This document shows positions 61,057-64,000 of a stretch of 64,000 nt of DNA, piece after piece. Source of the stretch: an archaeon (GTDB lineage Archaea; Nanobdellota; Nanobdellia; Pacearchaeales; GW2011-AR1). The translations under genes were made by a program, and so were the position numbers. Below the pieces are notes generated by a model. That model searched no databases. It worked only from the letters and a program-made list of their open reading frames with translations, and was not told where the DNA came from. The first letter of the stretch is position 1. Each line of letters begins with the position of its first letter. Location: positions 195,300 through 259,299 of the forward strand of contig JABHSE010000004.1 in assembly GCA_018697035.1 (NCBI GenBank), in the 5' to 3' direction.

Positions 61057-61128
61057 GCGTGGGTAGTATAGTGGTTATTATTCGACGTTGCCAACGTTGG
61101 GGCCCGGGTTCGATCCCCGGCCCGCGCA
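61057..61128 (+). tRNA. tRNA-Gly (GCC)
   Basis: Acceptor GCGTGGG/CCCGCGC, anticodon arm CGACG-TTGCCAA-CGTTG, T-arm CCGGG/CCCGG, discriminator A; 72 nt. Confidence 0.95.
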
Positions 61129-61163
61129 TTTATTTTTTATACTTCTTTTAATACATGCTTCAT

Positions 61164-61302
61164 GCTTGGGTAGTTTAAAGGAAATCTTTGATTTTCTTTA
61201 GGGAACTTTAGTTCCCGTGTCCGAGCTTTTCTAAAGCGACGGTAGTGGTTAGAATCTGTCGTTGCCAACGATGGGACCGGGGTTCGAGCCCCCGCCCGCG
61301 CA
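61164..61302 (+). pseudogene. tRNA-Gly (GCC) interrupted in its D-loop
   Basis: The 5' part GCTTGGGTAGTTTA and the 3' part starting GTGGTTAGAATC give a 72-nt tRNA-Gly if 61178-61244 is removed, same length as the intact gene 36 bp upstream. T3-C70 mismatch in the acceptor (GCTTGGG against CCCGCGC). Non-functional copy, unless the insert is removed like an intron. Confidence 0.78.
61178..61244 (+). repeat. 67-bp hairpin insert in tRNA-Gly
   Basis: With flanking TTTA it is about 80% identical to 28171-28238. Stem AAAGGAAATC/GATTTTCTTT, hairpin GGGAACT-TTA-GTTCCC in place of AAATC-TTC-GATTT at the other locus, then CGTGTCCGAG and TTTTCTAAAGCGA. TA flanks both ends. Confidence 0.75.
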
Positions 61303-61303
61303 T

Positions 61304-61393
61304 TTATATTTTCCCAATCATCCCCTCAACAAAAGACAAAACTCTACGAAACAACTTCTCGTGCTCTAAAGCATTAGCATGCACCCCATCTCC
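61304..61393 (-). pseudogene. fragment resembling an esterase C-terminus
   Basis: A 29-codon open stretch without a start, beginning GDGVHANALEHEKLF and ending at TAA (61304-61306), like the DGxHPNxxGH end of GDSL-type esterases. It is preceded by a stop in frame. Probably a gene remnant. Confidence 0.35.
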
Positions 61394-61460
61394 TTATCTC
61401 CAGAACCATAAGGTACGTGAGCGTTTTTCCAACGAAGTATAAACCACTAAGAATCAAATT

Positions 61461-61937
61461 TTACCGAGCCCACTTAGCAAAAACCCAGCCAGCAATAAGC
61501 CCATTAGCCGCAAGCATATCTACCCAAGTTCCAATCATCATAATAGGTAAATCAAAACTACCTACATTGATAAAGAATATAGGAATACCAGCGATTACGA
61601 AATAGGCCCATCCAAACTTTAGTCCAGCCCAAAAAGTAGAATCTTTCTTAAAAATTCCCTTCGTATAGCTCCAAATCCAAGCAAGACCAATCCCAAGCAC
61701 TAAAGGATAGATAAAAAACAACATCATCAAAGGATCCCCCATAGAACGAAAAACATCCATACTAGAATACATTTCAGTAATACCAGGAAAAACTTTACTA
61801 TAAATAACATTCAACAACATATTCACAACTATCATTAACACAGCAGCTAAAACACCAGTCCACAAAATCTTTGCCCGCTTAAAATGGGACTTCGAAGAAG
61901 TTCCCAATCTAAAGGGTATACTATTACGTACCTTCAC
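61461..61937 (-). CDS. membrane protein
   Basis: 158 aa, four membrane helices; no family recognised. Starts with GTG at 61937, preceded by AAGGAGGTG at 61942-61950, a rare strong Shine-Dalgarno site for this genome. Confidence 0.6.
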   Translation of the reverse strand: MKVRNSIPFRLGTSSKSHFKRAKILWTGVLAAVLMIVVNMLLNVIYSKVFPGITEMYSSMDVFRSMGDPLMMLFFIYPLVLGIGLAWIWSYTKGIFKKDSTFWAGLKFGWAYFVIAGIPIFFINVGSFDLPIMMIGTWVDMLAANGLIAGWVFAKWAR

Positions 61938-61984
61938 ATCACACCTCCTTCAATATATCAAGAATTAAATCTATTTAAAATCTC

Positions 61985-62941
61985 TCACCAATTAACAGAA
62001 TCAACATCAAACCTGTCCCCACCAATCACCTTAGCAATCTCATCATAAATACGTCCTCGCCAAATACGGTCAGGTTCAGATTCCTTACCCCAGAGATAGT
62101 TCGTGGCCATGTGATTAGCATGAGCAATCCCACCCAAATCCAATAAACAACTCTCCAACCTCCCCGTCTTAAAACCCCGTTCCCTCAAATTCTCAACAGA
62201 CCTCCTAATAATAGCAGCATTCTCATCTATAGAAATAGCCTCCCCATCCAAATCAAAAATTTCCATACCATTTCCCGACCTCAAGTAATCAGGATCAGAA
62301 GCAGCCATCTTTGTTCCATCCAAATCAAAAACACTAGGTTGCGGATAAAGCGTCATATCATCTCCAATAGATTCAAAACCATCATAACCGCCTCTCTCCA
62401 AAGCAATAGTAGGTATATATCGCGGAAGCCCAGAGCTATGATGCCCCTCTACCTTCGTCATCTGATGCCTTATCTCATTCATACAAACAGCCTCCTCACT
62501 TCCCCCATTAGAAAACTTATCAGCAAGAATCCCCGTCGAAATCTTATCCTGCAAAACCCAATACCACAGATACATATATTCCTCCTGCGACCACCTCTGT
62601 TTCTTGGCCTCAAAAACACTAGGCGCAATAACCGTCCTATTAGGATTCTCATCCTGAATCCCCTGAGCAATCCCAGTATACTTCTCAATATTAGGCAAAA
62701 TTATCTCATTATATAAAACCCCATCTGGCAACTTCGCAGAATCCATCACGCCATAAGATTCCAAAACATCATAAAACCTCTCACCAGAAGTTATCGGCAT
62801 ACTCACATATGTAAGATTATTAGCCATCACAGAACGATAGGCACTCCGAACAATATGCATATTATCAATCATCTCAGAAGAACAATTCTGTAAAAGCTCA
62901 GTCTCTCTAAAAGTCGCAACATTTTTTCTAAATTTATTCAT
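61985..62941 (-). CDS. hypothetical protein
   Basis: 318 aa, soluble, no recognised domain. Begins MNKFRKNVATFRETELLQNC; contains QMTKVEGHHSSGLPRYIPTI and GIAHANHMATNYLWG. Its ATG overlaps the thermosome stop by one base (TAATG), so both are cotranscribed. Confidence 0.55.
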   Translation of the reverse strand: MNKFRKNVATFRETELLQNCSSEMIDNMHIVRSAYRSVMANNLTYVSMPITSGERFYDVLESYGVMDSAKLPDGVLYNEIILPNIEKYTGIAQGIQDENPNRTVIAPSVFEAKKQRWSQEEYMYLWYWVLQDKISTGILADKFSNGGSEEAVCMNEIRHQMTKVEGHHSSGLPRYIPTIALERGGYDGFESIGDDMTLYPQPSVFDLDGTKMAASDPDYLRSGNGMEIFDLDGEAISIDENAAIIRRSVENLRERGFKTGRLESCLLDLGGIAHANHMATNYLWGKESEPDRIWRGRIYDEIAKVIGGDRFDVDSVNW

Positions 62942-64000
62942 TAGTCATACCCGCTCATATTACCAACCTTTCCCCCTCTCCCCTCACTCTTCCGCGCCGC
63001 AACAACATCATCAATCCTCAAAATCATAATCGCAACCTCCGTCGCACTCGCAATCGCCTGCGTCTTAACCTTCAATGGCTCAATCACACCACCAACCATA
63101 TTATCCTCAATCCCACCACTAAACAAATTGAGTCCCATATCCCGACCCCCAGAATCATGCGCAGTCCGAAGCTCCGTCAAAACATCAATCGGATCCATAC
63201 CCGCATTCTCTGCCAAAGTCGTAGGAACAAACTCACACGCCGCAGCAAATTCCTCAACAGCCAACCTCTCACGACCACTAAGACCCCGAGCATACTCTCG
63301 CAACCTCCTCGACAACTCAATCTCAACAGCACCACCTCCAGCCACAACCTTAGAATATCTAACAGCAGCACTCACATCTCCAAGCGCATCCTCAACAGCC
63401 CGCTCAACCTCATCAACAACATGCTCAGTCCCACCTCGAATCAAAATCGTAATCGCCTTCGGATTCGAACAACCCATAACATAAGTCATCCCATCCTCAC
63501 CATCCTTCCGCTCCTCAACCAACTCCGCATTCCCCAAATCTCCACTCGCAATCTCACTCAACTTAGAAACAATCTTCCCACCAGTCGCCTTCGCCAAATT
63601 CTGCATATCACTCCTCGGCACCCGACGCACAGCATAAATCCCAGCCTTCGCCAAATAATGCTGCACCAACTCATCAACACCCTTCTGAACAAAAACAACA
63701 TTCGCACCACTCCCTCGAATCAACTCAACCTTCTCCTTCAAAACCAAATCCTCCTGCCCCAAAAAACTAGTCAACTGCTCCGGCGTCGAAACCGAAATTC
63801 GCGCATCCATCTCCGGAGATCGAACCTCCAAAGCCTCTTCAATCAAAGCGATCCGTGCGTTCTCAACCCTAGATGGCATATCCAAATTAATCCGCTCCTT
63901 ATCAATCACAACACCTCGAATCAACTCCGACTCATCAATCGCCCGACCCTTCTGCTTCTCAATCCGAACATCACCTAAATCAACCCTATTCCCTTCAGCA
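62941..64000 (-). CDS. thermosome subunit, C-terminal part
   Basis: Group II chaperonin; about 350 C-terminal residues are in the window, the N-terminal ATP-binding portion lies beyond its end. VVAGGGAVEIELSRRLREYA, AENAGMDPIDVLTELRTAH, and KVKTQAIASATEVAIMILRIDD are standard for archaeal thermosomes. It ends GRGGKVGNMSGYD instead of a long GGM tail. No start is inside the window. Confidence 0.93.
   Translation of the reverse strand, partial: AEGNRVDLGDVRIEKQKGRAIDESELIRGVVIDKERINLDMPSRVENARIALIEEALEVRSPEMDARISVSTPEQLTSFLGQEDLVLKEKVELIRGSGANVVFVQKGVDELVQHYLAKAGIYAVRRVPRSDMQNLAKATGGKIVSKLSEIASGDLGNAELVEERKDGEDGMTYVMGCSNPKAITILIRGGTEHVVDEVERAVEDALGDVSAAVRYSKVVAGGGAVEIELSRRLREYARGLSGRERLAVEEFAAACEFVPTTLAENAGMDPIDVLTELRTAHDSGGRDMGLNLFSGGIEDNMVGGVIEPLKVKTQAIASATEVAIMILRIDDVVAARKSEGRGGKVGNMSGYD

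Noticed and set aside
61178-61244. Ordinary archaeal tRNA intron
   Set aside because: Not the canonical 37/38 site, and an 80% identical sequence exists outside any tRNA at 28171-28238. Kept only as an alternative in the findings.
1-64000. rRNA genes, insertion sequences, or recognisable transposases
   Set aside because: None could be recognised on either strand; the only recombinase is the integrase at 40830-41987.

Overview
The window is archaeal chromosome, most likely from a small-genome DPANN-type archaeon (Woesearchaeota/Pacearchaeota-like; lineage is an inference). Evidence: a thermosome subunit, KaiC-like ATPase, archaeal Elp3, archaeal-type TyrRS and TrpRS, uS10, TrmB, LemA/HtpX, a class III signal-peptide protein, and genes that mostly lack Shine-Dalgarno sites but carry a TATA octamer centred almost exactly 25.5 nt before the start codon (leaderless transcripts). 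That spacing was used to correct several starts. Host DNA is strongly strand-asymmetric: the + strand is A/C-rich whatever the gene orientation, so - strand proteins are V/G/D-rich and + strand proteins N/T/I/Q-rich. Blocks without this skew look acquired.

Layout. 1-3.7 kb: uvrA start, an Fe-S assembly operon (iscS, DUF1858 protein, ArsM-like methyltransferase, iscU), and a Cys-rich HTH regulator whose own promoter carries the same palindrome as the iscS promoter. 3.3-14 kb: ferredoxin, LemA-HtpX, TrmB, thioredoxin reductase, TyrRS, PP-loop tRNA thiolation-type enzyme, HAD phosphatase, ABC exporter, and an unlisted 59-aa Cys-tailed peptide gene. 14-28 kb: membrane protein with a degenerate cyclase domain, TrpRS, KaiC-like ATPase, editing-less ThrRS, Elp3, GGDEF protein, XPD/DinG-like helicase. 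28-40.6 kb: two tRNA-Ser genes, C39-like protease, PspC/LiaF-like envelope proteins, uS10, secreted nuclease, a minimal NiFe hydrogenase with its protease, PAP2, MscS, U32 peptidase.

40.77-58.80 kb is an integrated element of about 18.0 kb: its 13-bp core repeats the 3' end of tRNA-Asp, a tyrosine integrase sits just inside attL, and the interior lacks the host skew. It carries small regulators, a probable PD-(D/E)XK nuclease, a Cas4-like/DnaQ-like DUF2779 protein, a compact defence operon (YkvA-like protein, PLD-helicase, small helical protein, DndD-like ATPase, Dnd-associated-like protein) facing a C5 DNA methyltransferase, and an HTH plus PIN-like nuclease pair. 58.8-64 kb returns to host genes: CitE-like lyase, cyclopropane synthase, two tRNA-Gly genes (one split by a 67-bp insert) and the thermosome.

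The most unusual material is in short repeats: (i) arrays of different-sequence hairpins joined by the heptamer AACCACC, with the last hairpin enclosing a stop codon; (ii) tandem heptamers ending in a hairpin, two of them inside coding sequences; (iii) a 68-bp hairpin element found inside a tRNA-Gly D-loop and beside a tRNA-Ser; (iv) palindromic TATA boxes placed exactly midway between divergent start codons.
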